From contig JBEKBH010000008.1 in the NCBI GenBank assembly GCA_050015495.1, forward strand, positions 1 through 64,000: a stretch of 64,000 nt of DNA, read 5' to 3'. This document shows positions 46,629-54,843 of this stretch, piece by piece (the stretch's first letter is position 1; each line of letters opens with the position of its first letter). Below the pieces are notes generated by a model, which worked only from the letters and a program-made list of their open reading frames with translations, made no database searches and was not told the origin of the DNA. The stretch is from Palsa-1439 sp050015495. Lineage in GTDB: Bacteria; Verrucomicrobiota; Verrucomicrobiia; Palsa-1439. Position numbers and translations under genes: made by a program.

Positions 46629-47111
46629 ATGACGCTCCAAGTAATCGGCATTGATCACATCTACGTCACGGTGTCGGACCTTCGGCGCTCGGAAAAGTTC
46701 TACGACGGCGTGATGCGGCTGCTGGACTTTCGCAAGGGCACCGGCTCCGTGGACGGCGAACCGTGCATTCATTATTACAATCGGTGTTTTCAGTACACGC
46801 TGCGGCAGGCGCGGGCCGGCGCTCCGGTCCACGAACCGCTCGCACCGGGACTCAACCATCTTTGTTTCCAGGTGGCGGAACGCAGTGATGTGGATGCGAC
46901 CGCCCGCGGGCTGCGGTCGCTGGGAATCACCGTTTCCGAGCCGCGCGTCTACCCGGAGTACGCGCCCGACTACTATGCGATTTATTTTGCCGACCCCGAC
47001 GGCATTCGCCTGGAGATCGTCGGACGCACCCGCCTGCGCGACGTCATTCGGGAAAAGTGGGATGAGTTGAATGCATTCGAGAATCCGCTACAGAAGATCG
47101 GAGCAGGTTAG
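46629..47111 (+). CDS. VOC-family (glyoxalase/dioxygenase fold) protein
   Basis: A 160-aa protein with paired beta-alpha-beta-beta-beta modules: GIDHIYVTVSDLRRSEKFYD at the start, GLNHLCFQVAERSDVDAT in the middle, and YYAIYFADPDGIRLEIVGR near the end. The His and Glu positions expected for metal binding are present. Substrate unknown. I chose ATG 46629 where the fold begins; no good Shine-Dalgarno precedes it. Confidence 0.85.
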   Translation: MTLQVIGIDHIYVTVSDLRRSEKFYDGVMRLLDFRKGTGSVDGEPCIHYYNRCFQYTLRQARAGAPVHEPLAPGLNHLCFQVAERSDVDATARGLRSLGITVSEPRVYPEYAPDYYAIYFADPDGIRLEIVGRTRLRDVIREKWDELNAFENPLQKIGAG

Positions 47112-47124
47112 GACGTGCACCACG

Positions 47125-47285
47125 CTTGATTTGATAGGTGCGGCAATGTGGGGAAAAAACCCTCACCCTGACCCTCTCCCTTCACAACAAGGGAGAGGGG
47201 AGTTTCCTCGCCCCGCTGGGGGAGCCGAGTCCGACGAGACGCCGCCAGTCGTGCCGAGGCGGCAAAGGATTAAGGTGAGGGGGAA
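47125..47285 (+). repeat. Dispersed repeat family B, copy 1
   Basis: Starts CACGCTTGATTTGATAGGTG, then CCCTCACCCTGACCCTCTCC, an AAGGGAGAGGGG complement, and closes with GGATTAAGGTGAGGGGG. Its ends are inverted repeats, so it can fold into a long hairpin. The same outline occurs at 56548-56675 with a different centre. Confidence 0.7.
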
Positions 47286-47327
47286 GCCGTTAGCTAAATC
47301 GTATCGCATCAACACAGGCGACCAATC

Positions 47328-47765
47328 ATGATGACCTATCGACTTGCCACGGCGGACGACTGCCCACTGCTCGCGAAACTCAACCATCAGTTGATTCATG
47401 ATGAGGGGCACAGGAACCCGATGACCGTTCCCGAGTTGGAGCAGCGGATGCGCCGGTGGCTCGAGGGCGAGTACGTGGCCATCCTGTTCGAGGAGGCCGG
47501 GAAGGTCGTCGCCTACGCGCTGTATCGGGAACGACCGGACGAGATCTATCTGCGCCAGCTCTTTGTCGTTCGCCAACGCCGCCGGAAAGGCTTGGGCAAA
47601 CAGGCGATGCGCCTGCTGCGCACCGAAATCTGGCCGACGACCAAGCGGCTGACCGTCGAAGTGCTCGTGGCCAACACGGCGGGCGTGGCGTTCTGGCGGT
47701 CGGTCGGGTATCGCGATTATTCGCTGCAGTTGGAGATCATGCCGACGGATGTCGCCGAGGCTTGA
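47328..47765 (+). CDS. GNAT-family N-acetyltransferase
   Basis: A 145-aa GCN5-related acetyltransferase: TYRLATADDCPLLAKLNHQL, the acetyl-CoA loop VVRQRRRKGLGKQAM (R-x-x-R-K-G-x-G-K), and NTAGVAFWRSVGYRDYS for motif B. Substrate unknown. Start is ATG 47328 or the adjacent ATG 47331. Confidence 0.87.
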   Translation: MMTYRLATADDCPLLAKLNHQLIHDEGHRNPMTVPELEQRMRRWLEGEYVAILFEEAGKVVAYALYRERPDEIYLRQLFVVRQRRRKGLGKQAMRLLRTEIWPTTKRLTVEVLVANTAGVAFWRSVGYRDYSLQLEIMPTDVAEA

Positions 47766-47855
47766 TTGACCGGGCAGCGGGGGACCATGGGAGGGCGAGC
47801 CTCCCGGCGAGCCGTTGTTTGTTGTAAGATGCCGGGCGGTGAGGGAAAACGAAGG

Positions 47856-47930
47856 GGAGAGTCGAGTCCCAAACCGCGATTGCTCACTCCGCCAACTTCC
47901 ACTCGCCTACCATCTCGCTCTCGACTCTCC
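47856..47930. repeat. Spaced inverted repeat in a gene-free stretch
   Basis: GGAGAGTCGAG (47856-47866) and CTCGACTCTCC (47920-47930) are perfect complements 53 bp apart within the 296 bp between the GNAT and RraB-like genes (47766-48061). I see no gene there. Confidence 0.55.
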
Positions 47931-48026
47931 ACTTCAAAGTAAGCCCGTTTCCGGAAATTGCAACTGGCTGCGGGCGGGAGTTTTGGCGGCGATGATTGGC
48001 GGGCGGCGGGGGATGGCGATTATTCG

Positions 48027-48056
48027 TTGAAATTGGAAACGGTGCTGACATAGAAT
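48027..48056 (+). promoter_or_regulatory. Promoter just upstream of the RraB-like lipoprotein gene
   Basis: TTGAAA, 18 bp, TAGAAT. Transcription should begin within a base or two of the ATG at 48062; no Shine-Dalgarno is present, so this is a second leaderless candidate. Confidence 0.5.
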
Positions 48057-48061
48057 CCGTC

Positions 48062-48454
48062 ATGAGGGCCGGTTCGGCACTGATACTCGGCATCACTGTT
48101 ATGGGTTTCTTTAATCTATTTGGTTGCTCGCGGAAACCAGGTCCTGACGAAGCGGTCCTCGTTCAACTCAAGAACGCGGGCGTGGATCTCTCCAAGCCAC
48201 GTACGGTGGAATTCTTTCTCTATCTCCCGACGCAAGCCACTGCCGAAGAAGCTGCCGACCAGGTCAGGAAGGACGGGTTTCAGGCGGAGGTAAAGCCGTC
48301 GGCGAAAGGTGGGGATTGGCTCTGTTTCATGACCAAGACCATGCCGCCGACGTTGCCGGAGCTTCAGAAGATTCGGCGTGATTTCGAGGCCATCGCGACA
48401 ACTCTCCACGGCCAGTATGATGGCTGGGGAACGCCGGTGGAACCCGGCCACTAG
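48062..48454 (+). CDS. RraB-domain (RNase E regulator B-like) putative lipoprotein
   Basis: A 130-aa protein. The N-terminal hydrophobic segment ends in NLFGC (Cys about 22), a plausible lipobox, and the rest (VLVQLKNAGVDLSKPRTVEF onward, with AADQVRKDGFQAEV and PPTLPELQKIRRDFEAIA) matches the ferredoxin-like RraB fold. Cytoplasmic RraB inhibits RNase E; an exported version must do something else. Start ATG 48062 coincides with the predicted transcription start. Confidence 0.72.
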   Translation: MRAGSALILGITVMGFFNLFGCSRKPGPDEAVLVQLKNAGVDLSKPRTVEFFLYLPTQATAEEAADQVRKDGFQAEVKPSAKGGDWLCFMTKTMPPTLPELQKIRRDFEAIATTLHGQYDGWGTPVEPGH

Positions 48455-48470
48455 CAGGAGATCGTCAGCA

Positions 48471-49241
48471 GTGAACGTGTCTCATGGTTGCCTTACATGT
48501 ACCGCGTGCAAAGATCTCTTCACCGCGCACGACTTAGTCGATGGATTTGAACGGTGGGGGGAAGGTGAACGCATCCGGTTGATTAACAATCCTGCAAGCT
48601 GGGGATCGAATAATCCCACCTATTCACTCCTCGGATTCTCCAAGGGTAATACCCAAAACAAGGTCATGGCGGACGTCAAGGCCGGCCGAGCAACTTTTGA
48701 ATCCGTACCGTTCAAGGGCATGAGGAAGCGCTTGGGGTGGTTGCTGCACGCACTCGGGTTGGTTGGCTCAGACGAACAAATCGATAGGTTGTTCCAAACA
48801 TCAGAGCGACGTTTTCAGTCAGCCTCTCTTATCAGATGCTCTATCAGCGTGCGCAACCAGAAGGGAGAATACTTGTACAAGCTCAAGGACATTCTCGCTG
48901 CCGATGGCCCATCGAACGGAAAAGTGCGCGAGATTATCCGACGATGCTCCCGAAGGCATTTATCTGGAGCCAAGGCCGGTCAGAGTTTTATTCTGCTGGG
49001 CCTTGACAAAGAGCAGATCCAATGGTGTAAGGCTGCGTTCGCTGAAATCTACGGCCCCCTCAAGAGCCTCAACGAGACGGCTTACCGAACTGATCACCTT
49101 AGTTGGGTCCATGTGGCTCACCCGTCAGGAAGTCAAACCGATCCGCAATACCTGAAATGGTGCCAAGGTAAAACGTCAACAGCGAAGGTCGTTTGGGCGC
49201 GCGATGAGTTGGGCCATCGAAACAGGACGAGTGGTCGCTAA
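48471..49241 (+). CDS. Unknown protein with N-terminal CxxCxxC motif
   Basis: A 256-aa protein of no family I can name. It begins with CLTCTAC (Cys7, 10, 13), a candidate metal or Fe-S site. A central stretch follows (RIRLINNPASWGSNNPTYSL, LGFSKGNTQNK, FKGMRKRLGWLLHAL) whose pattern faintly recalls uracil-DNA-glycosylase-like folds; I would not rely on that. Start GTG 48471 has AGGAG 13 bases upstream; the frame is open earlier but overlaps the RraB gene. The gene is AT-richer than its neighbours and may be acquired cargo. Confidence 0.55.
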   Translation: MNVSHGCLTCTACKDLFTAHDLVDGFERWGEGERIRLINNPASWGSNNPTYSLLGFSKGNTQNKVMADVKAGRATFESVPFKGMRKRLGWLLHALGLVGSDEQIDRLFQTSERRFQSASLIRCSISVRNQKGEYLYKLKDILAADGPSNGKVREIIRRCSRRHLSGAKAGQSFILLGLDKEQIQWCKAAFAEIYGPLKSLNETAYRTDHLSWVHVAHPSGSQTDPQYLKWCQGKTSTAKVVWARDELGHRNRTSGR

Positions 49242-49320
49242 CAGTTGCGTGCAGCCGACGTGTTGCGCAGCTGTTGCGAAACTCAAGGATTTGATACCGT
49301 TTTCCGCTTGGTGCTGTTGA

Positions 49321-49349
49321 CTTGATTCCCCTCATTTCTGCCGTTAGCC
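49321..49349 (+). promoter_or_regulatory. Shared promoter-like element, copy 2
   Basis: CTTGATTCC, 11 bp, CCGTTAGCC, identical in both ends and spacing to 46589-46617. As a promoter it would start transcription at about 49356, next to the GTG start of xdhC at 49357. Confidence 0.5.
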
Positions 49350-49356
49350 TAGGCGT

Positions 49357-50472
49357 GTGGACCCCATTTACCAGGAACTGGCCGGGCTGCTGCAACGCAA
49401 GGAACGGCTGGCGTTCGCGGTGCTGGTCGAGACGAAAGGCTCGACCCCGCAGAAGTGCGGCGCGAAGGCGATTTTCCTGCCCGACGGCCGCGTGATCGGA
49501 ACGCTCGGCGGCGGTTGCCTCGAAGCCGAGACGCGCCAGAAAGCCCTCCGCGCCCTCGAAACCGGCGAGCCGTTCACGTTCAAGGCCGTGCTCGATGATG
49601 ATTTCGGATGGGACGACGGTTTGATCTGCGGCGGGTCGGTCCAGACCTTCGTGCAACCGAATCCGCAGAGCGGGAAGGTCTGGCAGGCGTTATTGGCCGA
49701 ACCATCGACGCGTCAACGCCGCGTGCTGGTGACGATCACGACCGGCGACCATGCCGGCAAGCGCGCCCTGTTCTCCACACAAGAATTGATCGTCTCCGAC
49801 GATCTGCCCGCCGATTTGATTTCCCAGCTCTCCACCAAATGCGCTGAGATACTCCAAGATCCCGAACCCGAGCCCTTATCCTTCATCCTTCATCCTTCAT
49901 CCCTTTCCGTCTATCTCGAACCCATCCTTCCGCGTCCCGTGCTCGTCATTTGCGGGGGCGGACACGTCGGGTGCGCGGTCGGCAAACTGGCGGCGTGGAG
50001 CGGGTTCGATGTGGTCGCCATCGACGACCGGGCCTCGTTCGCGAACAAGGAACGGTTTCCCGACGCCTCGAAAATCATCGTCGATGACCCCGCGAAGGTG
50101 ATGAAGGAGTTCCCGTTGGATGCGGATTCGTATGTGTGCATCGTCACGCGCGGACATCGGCACGACGCGGTGATCCTGAAGGAAGTCATCCACAGCAAGG
50201 CCGGCTACATCGGCATGATCGGCAGCAAACGCAAAGTGCGCACGGTCATGGAAGGTTTCATCAACGAGGGCGTGGCCACCGCCGAGGATTTCCGCCGTGT
50301 CCGCACGCCGATGGGACTGGCGATCCATTCGTTGACGGTCGAAGAGATTGCGGTCAGCGTCGTTTCCGAATTGATCGCCGTGCGGCGCGGCGCGCAGAAT
50401 TACGTGTCGTTGTCCGTGACCAACGCTATCGCCGATAAGATGCTCGACAAGCCGCTCACCGATGCCCAATGA
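49357..50472 (+). CDS. xdhC: XdhC/CoxI-family molybdenum cofactor maturation protein
   Basis: Chaperone that delivers or modifies the Mo cofactor for xanthine-dehydrogenase-type enzymes. In 371 aa: N-terminal XdhC_CoxI domain (about 1-120, AVLVETKGSTPQKCGAKAIF and GTLGGGCLEAE) and a C-terminal Rossmann domain (about 188-350, PVLVICGGGHVGCAVGKLAA, IVTRGHRHDAVIL and YIGMIGSKRKV). The linker is encoded partly by a 7-bp tandem repeat (49874-49901). Start GTG 49357. It overlaps mocA by 4 bp; no molybdo-hydroxylase structural gene is in the window. Confidence 0.88.
   Translation: MDPIYQELAGLLQRKERLAFAVLVETKGSTPQKCGAKAIFLPDGRVIGTLGGGCLEAETRQKALRALETGEPFTFKAVLDDDFGWDDGLICGGSVQTFVQPNPQSGKVWQALLAEPSTRQRRVLVTITTGDHAGKRALFSTQELIVSDDLPADLISQLSTKCAEILQDPEPEPLSFILHPSSLSVYLEPILPRPVLVICGGGHVGCAVGKLAAWSGFDVVAIDDRASFANKERFPDASKIIVDDPAKVMKEFPLDADSYVCIVTRGHRHDAVILKEVIHSKAGYIGMIGSKRKVRTVMEGFINEGVATAEDFRRVRTPMGLAIHSLTVEEIAVSVVSELIAVRRGAQNYVSLSVTNAIADKMLDKPLTDAQ
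49874..49901 (+). repeat. Heptanucleotide tandem repeat inside xdhC
   Basis: Three perfect CTTCATC units (49881-49901) preceded by a near copy CCTTATC (49874-49880). They lie in the interdomain linker. Since 7 is not a multiple of 3, gain or loss of a unit shifts the frame. Confidence 0.75.
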
Positions 50473-51053
50473 ACGTCGCGATCATTCTGGCGGCGGGCGA
50501 ATCGCGGCGCATGGGCCAACCCAAGCAGCTTCTCCTGTTTGGCGGCACAACGATGATCGAGTGCGTGATCGACGCCCTTCAGTCGCCGCGCGTGGATGAG
50601 ATCCGGGTGGTGCTGGGGTACAAGGCCGACGAGATCGCCGCGAAGATTGCACACACACACTGCAAGATTGTGAGGAATGAGCGCTACCAGCAGGGTATGT
50701 TCACGTCGATGCAGGCGGGGCTGCGCGATTTGCCGAAAGGCGCGAAGATGGTGATGCTCGCGGTCTGCGATCAGCCACGATTGAAACGGGAGACGGTCGA
50801 GACGCTCATCGAGAAGTTCGAAAACGAGCGCCACAAGATTCTGATTCCGTCGTACAATGGACGGCAGGGGCATCCGCCGTTGTTGCGGGCCGGGTACGCG
50901 AAGGAAATTCTGGCGATGGACGAATCGATGACCCTCAAACATTTCTACGCGGCGCATGCCGACGACATCGCGCGTCTCGTGGTCGAGGACGAGGGCGTCC
51001 TCATCGATATCGACGACCGCGAGACGTACGAGCGGGAATTGAACAAGGCGTGA
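50469..51053 (+). CDS. MocA-type Mo-cofactor cytidylyltransferase family protein
   Basis: A 194-aa nucleotidyltransferase: IILAAGESRRMGQPKQLLLF (N-terminal NTP loop), AVCDQPRLKRET and the GRQGHPPLL motif. It resembles MocA, which makes molybdopterin cytosine dinucleotide for xanthine-dehydrogenase-type enzymes, and its pairing with xdhC supports this. The start overlaps xdhC (ATGA) and the stop overlaps tgt (TGATG). Confidence 0.85.
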   Translation: MNVAIILAAGESRRMGQPKQLLLFGGTTMIECVIDALQSPRVDEIRVVLGYKADEIAAKIAHTHCKIVRNERYQQGMFTSMQAGLRDLPKGAKMVMLAVCDQPRLKRETVETLIEKFENERHKILIPSYNGRQGHPPLLRAGYAKEILAMDESMTLKHFYAAHADDIARLVVEDEGVLIDIDDRETYERELNKA

Positions 51054-52186
51054 TGACCGGCACTTTCGAACTTTTGGCCCGGGATACGAAAACATCCGCT
51101 CGTCTGGGCCGGTTGCATACCGCCCACGGGATTGTCGAGACGCCCGTCTTCATGCCCGTGGGCACGCAGGCGACGGTGAAGTGCATGACGCCGGACGAGT
51201 TGCATGAATTAAAGGCGCAAATCATCCTCGGCAATACCTACCATCTGTCGATCCGTCCCGGCACCGAACTGATCGCCAAAGCGGGCGGCCTGCACAAGTT
51301 CATGGGGTGGGACGGGCCGATCCTGACCGACAGCGGCGGGTACCAGGTCTTCTCGCTGGCCAAACTGCGCAAGATTTCCAAGGAAGGGGTCGAGTTCCAG
51401 TCGCATGTGGACGGCGCGACATTGTTTCTCGGGCCGCGGGAGTCGATGGCGGCGCAAGTGGCTCTGGGCAGCGATGTTGTGATGGCATTCGACGAATGTC
51501 CCCATTGGCCCTGTGACCGAGAATACGCTTGCAGTAGTCTGGACCTGACCTTAGAGTGGGCGGCCCGCTGTCGAGAGCAGGAATTATCCGACGGCCAATT
51601 GCTCTTTGGAATTGTGCAGGGAAGTGTTTATCCCGATTTACGGGAACGAAGTGCGCGCGAACTCGCGGCGATGGGATTCGACGGATACGCCATCGGCGGC
51701 GTCAGCGTCGGCGAACCACCGTCCGAAATGGTGCGGCAGGTCGAGATGGCCGTGCCGTTCCTGCCGCCGGACAAGCCGCGCTACTTGATGGGGGTCGGTA
51801 CCCCGCCGCAGATATTGGATATGATTGCGCGGGGTGTGGACATGTTTGATTGCGTGCTGCCGACGCGCGTGGCGCGCAACGGGACGATTTTTACGGCGCG
51901 GGGCACGTACGCGATCAAGAACGCCCGGTATCGCGACGACTTCGGGCCGTTGGAAGAGGGATGTGAATGTTACGCGTGCCGCCGGTTCACGCGCGCGTAC
52001 ATTCGCCACCTGTGCCGCACGAACGAGATCCTCGGGTTGCGGCTGATGACGTGGCACAACCTGCACCTGTACCTGGGCACGTTGCGCCGCGCGCGGGAAG
52101 CGATTGCGGCGGGGACATTTGAAGATTTTCGACGGGAATTTACGGCAGCATACACGGAAGGAATCGGAGTAGATGAGACAGTTTGA
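51053..52186 (+). CDS. tgt: tRNA-guanine transglycosylase
   Basis: Exchanges guanine-34 for preQ1 in tRNAs reading NAY codons. In 377 aa: TPVFMPVGTQATVKCMTP, catalytic Asp in LTDSGGYQVFSL, GIVQGSVYPDLRE, MGVGTPPQILDMIARGVDMF and the zinc-binding CECYACRRFTRAYIRHL. ATG 51053 shares bases with the mocA stop; GTG 51050 is an alternative. It leads the tgt-yajC-secDF set. Confidence 0.97.
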   Translation: MTGTFELLARDTKTSARLGRLHTAHGIVETPVFMPVGTQATVKCMTPDELHELKAQIILGNTYHLSIRPGTELIAKAGGLHKFMGWDGPILTDSGGYQVFSLAKLRKISKEGVEFQSHVDGATLFLGPRESMAAQVALGSDVVMAFDECPHWPCDREYACSSLDLTLEWAARCREQELSDGQLLFGIVQGSVYPDLRERSARELAAMGFDGYAIGGVSVGEPPSEMVRQVEMAVPFLPPDKPRYLMGVGTPPQILDMIARGVDMFDCVLPTRVARNGTIFTARGTYAIKNARYRDDFGPLEEGCECYACRRFTRAYIRHLCRTNEILGLRLMTWHNLHLYLGTLRRAREAIAAGTFEDFRREFTAAYTEGIGVDETV

Positions 52187-52532
52187 ATTGTTGGCCATGT
52201 TCGGACCGCCCTCGGGGACCGAACAGGATCCGCGCGCGCAGATGTTGCAGATGATCGTCACGTTCGGGATCCTCGGCGTGATGTTTTACTTCCTGCTGAT
52301 TCGCCCGCAGCAGAAGCAGCGCAAGGACCAGGAGAACCTGATCAAGAACGTCAAGACGGGCGACAAAGTGTTGTTGAGCAGCGGCATTTTCGGAATTGTC
52401 TCCAACGTCAAAGAGAAATCGCTGATGATCAAGATCGCCGACAACGTCAAGGTGGAAGTGCTCAAGAGCGCGGTCGGGTCGGTCGTCCAGAAGTCCGCGG
52501 AAGTGGAAGCCTCCGCGCCATCCCCAAAATAA
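52173..52532 (+). CDS. yajC: YajC, Sec translocase accessory subunit
   Basis: A 119-aa single-span membrane protein of the SecDF-YajC complex: one helix (about 24-42, ending YFLLIRPQQKQRK), then LIKNVKTGDKVLLSSGIFG, which is the family signature. It overlaps the tgt end by 14 bp and precedes secDF by 10 bp. Confidence 0.95.
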   Translation: MRQFELLAMFGPPSGTEQDPRAQMLQMIVTFGILGVMFYFLLIRPQQKQRKDQENLIKNVKTGDKVLLSSGIFGIVSNVKEKSLMIKIADNVKVEVLKSAVGSVVQKSAEVEASAPSPK

Positions 52533-52542
52533 TCGCAGACAT

Positions 52543-54834
52543 ATGAACAAACTATTTGGTTGGAAGTGTGCGTTGGTCGCCGCCGTCCTGTTAATGTCGG
52601 CCTGGGCGATCTCGCAGTACGGCATCAAACTCGGACTCGACCTGAGGGGCGGGACATCGTTCCTGCTGAAGATGGACATCTCGGGGATCGACCCGGCGGG
52701 ACGAGGCACGGCGGTGGCCCAGGCGATCGAGGTGCTGCGCAAGCGCATCGACGAGTTCCATGTGGCCGAGCCGCTCCTCCAGCGCGTCGGCGAAGACCGG
52801 ATTCTGGTGGAACTGCCGGGGTTGAAGGACGCCGACCGCGAGGAAGCGCGCCGGCGAATCGAGAAGACGGCGTTTCTGGAGTTCCGGTTGGTGCATCCCG
52901 ATAACGCGGAACTGGTTTCCCAATCGTTGAGCGACCCGCGGTTCACCCCACCACCGGGCTACCAGAAGATGACCGTCAAAGAGAACGAAGGAGAGCGGGC
53001 GAGCACGTATTTCGTCAAGATCAGGCCTGAGATGACCGGCAAGTACGTGCGGCGCGCCTTCATACAATATGACCAGATGACGGGTGCCCCCCAAGTCGGC
53101 ATCGAGTTCAATGACGAAGGGGCGAGCCTTTTCGAACGCCTCACGTCCGCGAACGTGGACCATTTCCTGGCCATCGTGCTCGATGGCGAACTCTACACGG
53201 CCCCGCGCATCAACGAGGCGATCTCCGGTGGCCACTGCCAGATCAGCCGTCAGGGCGGGTATCCCATCGACGAGGCGCAGCGCTTGGCCAGCGTGCTCGA
53301 GAACCCGCTTCAGGCGCCGGTGCATGTGATGGAAGCGCGCACGGTGGATCCGACGTTGGGCCGGGACTCGATTGCCAGCGGTTTCCGCGCGGCGGTAATT
53401 GGCGCGAGTGCCGTCATCATCTTCATGGCGGTATACTATCTGGCGGCGGGCGTTGTGGCCGATATCGCCCTGCTCATGAACATCCTGATCACCGTGGGCG
53501 TGCTGGCGATGTTCAAGTTCACACTCACGTTGCCCGGCATCGCCGGCGTCGTGTTGACCATCGGCATGTCGGTGGACACCAACGTGCTGATTTACGAGCG
53601 CGTGCGCGAGGAGCTGGCGGCGAACAAGGGGTTGCGTGCGGCGATTGCGGCGGCCTACACGCGGGCGTTTCGCGTCATTTTCGACGCGCACTTCACGGCC
53701 ATCCTCACCGGCGTCATCCTTGTTTCCCTAGGCAGCGGGCCGGTCAAGGGCTTTGGCGTTACGTTGATCATCGGTTTGCTGGCCAACCTGTTCTCCGGGG
53801 TGTTCGTCACGCGACTGATCTTCGACTGGCTGGTCGCGAAAGGCTGGCTGAAATCGTTCCAGATGCTGCACGTGTTTCGTCACGTGCCGCACATCAACTT
53901 CCTCGGCGTGTGGAAAATCGTCTTCACTCTTTCCTGGGCGTTGATCATCGCCGGCATGGTCATGTTCGTTCACCGCGGCGGTTTGGACATCGGTCGCGGC
54001 GAAGTCTACGGAATTGACTTCCGCGGCGGCGACACGGTGACCCTGGGCTTTACCCAGCACGTCGATGCCGACGAAATCCGTCACACGCTGGAACAGAACC
54101 ATTTCGAAGAGGCGTTCATCCAATACGAGCACGACATGACCGGCGGCGGCGATGTGCTGTCGTTGCGATTGCCCGAAGGCAAGGCGGACGAAGTGGTCAA
54201 GCTTCTGGAGGACAAGTATCCCCAGGCGCAATTTAGAGAGATCAGCCGCGAACAGGTGGGCGCGGTCGTTGGCGGCGAGTTGCTGAAGCAGGCGCTCTGG
54301 GCAATCGCCGTGTCGCTGATCGCCATCATGATCTACCTCGCGTTTCGCTTCGGTGAGCTTTCCTACGGCCTGGGTGCGCTGATTTCGTTGATCCACGACG
54401 TCCTGATGACCGTCGGGCTGTTCTGCCTCTGGCCGTGGCCGCACCGGACGTTCTCGATGCCGGTCGTTGCCGCCGTGCTGACGCTGATCGGCTATTCGAT
54501 CAACGACAAGATTGTCATCTTCGATCGGATTCGTGAAAACAAGAAGCTGACCGGCGGCCGGTTGAACCAGTTCGACCTGATCAACCGCAGCATCAACGAG
54601 ACGCTGTCGCGGACGATCCTGACGGCGGGCACGGTGTTCTTGTGCGCGATCGCGCTGTATGGGTTCGGTGGCCGGGTGCTGAATGATTTCGCGTTCTGCT
54701 ATGTCGTGGGCGTGGTGACGGGCACGTATTCGTCCATCTACATCGGCCAGCCCGTGCGCGGTCTGTATCGTGGCGGCGAAGGCGCCAAGGCAAAGCGGGC
54801 CGTCGAGAAGAAGCCGCAACCGGCCAAAGCGTAG
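52543..54834 (+). CDS. secD: SecD-SecF fused protein-export factor
   Basis: A 763-aa fusion of both RND-like halves, using the proton gradient to pull preproteins through SecYEG. The SecD half (about 1-440) starts LGLDLRGGTSFLLKMD and has VVLTIGMSVDTNVLIYERVR; the SecF half (about 450-745) has YGIDFRGGDTVTL and LTLIGYSINDKIVIFDRIRE. Twelve helices are expected. The C-terminus ends with a short Lys/Pro/Ala tail. Fusion is found in several phyla. Confidence 0.96.
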   Translation: MNKLFGWKCALVAAVLLMSAWAISQYGIKLGLDLRGGTSFLLKMDISGIDPAGRGTAVAQAIEVLRKRIDEFHVAEPLLQRVGEDRILVELPGLKDADREEARRRIEKTAFLEFRLVHPDNAELVSQSLSDPRFTPPPGYQKMTVKENEGERASTYFVKIRPEMTGKYVRRAFIQYDQMTGAPQVGIEFNDEGASLFERLTSANVDHFLAIVLDGELYTAPRINEAISGGHCQISRQGGYPIDEAQRLASVLENPLQAPVHVMEARTVDPTLGRDSIASGFRAAVIGASAVIIFMAVYYLAAGVVADIALLMNILITVGVLAMFKFTLTLPGIAGVVLTIGMSVDTNVLIYERVREELAANKGLRAAIAAAYTRAFRVIFDAHFTAILTGVILVSLGSGPVKGFGVTLIIGLLANLFSGVFVTRLIFDWLVAKGWLKSFQMLHVFRHVPHINFLGVWKIVFTLSWALIIAGMVMFVHRGGLDIGRGEVYGIDFRGGDTVTLGFTQHVDADEIRHTLEQNHFEEAFIQYEHDMTGGGDVLSLRLPEGKADEVVKLLEDKYPQAQFREISREQVGAVVGGELLKQALWAIAVSLIAIMIYLAFRFGELSYGLGALISLIHDVLMTVGLFCLWPWPHRTFSMPVVAAVLTLIGYSINDKIVIFDRIRENKKLTGGRLNQFDLINRSINETLSRTILTAGTVFLCAIALYGFGGRVLNDFAFCYVVGVVTGTYSSIYIGQPVRGLYRGGEGAKAKRAVEKKPQPAKA

Positions 54835-54843
54835 GGTTGTTTC

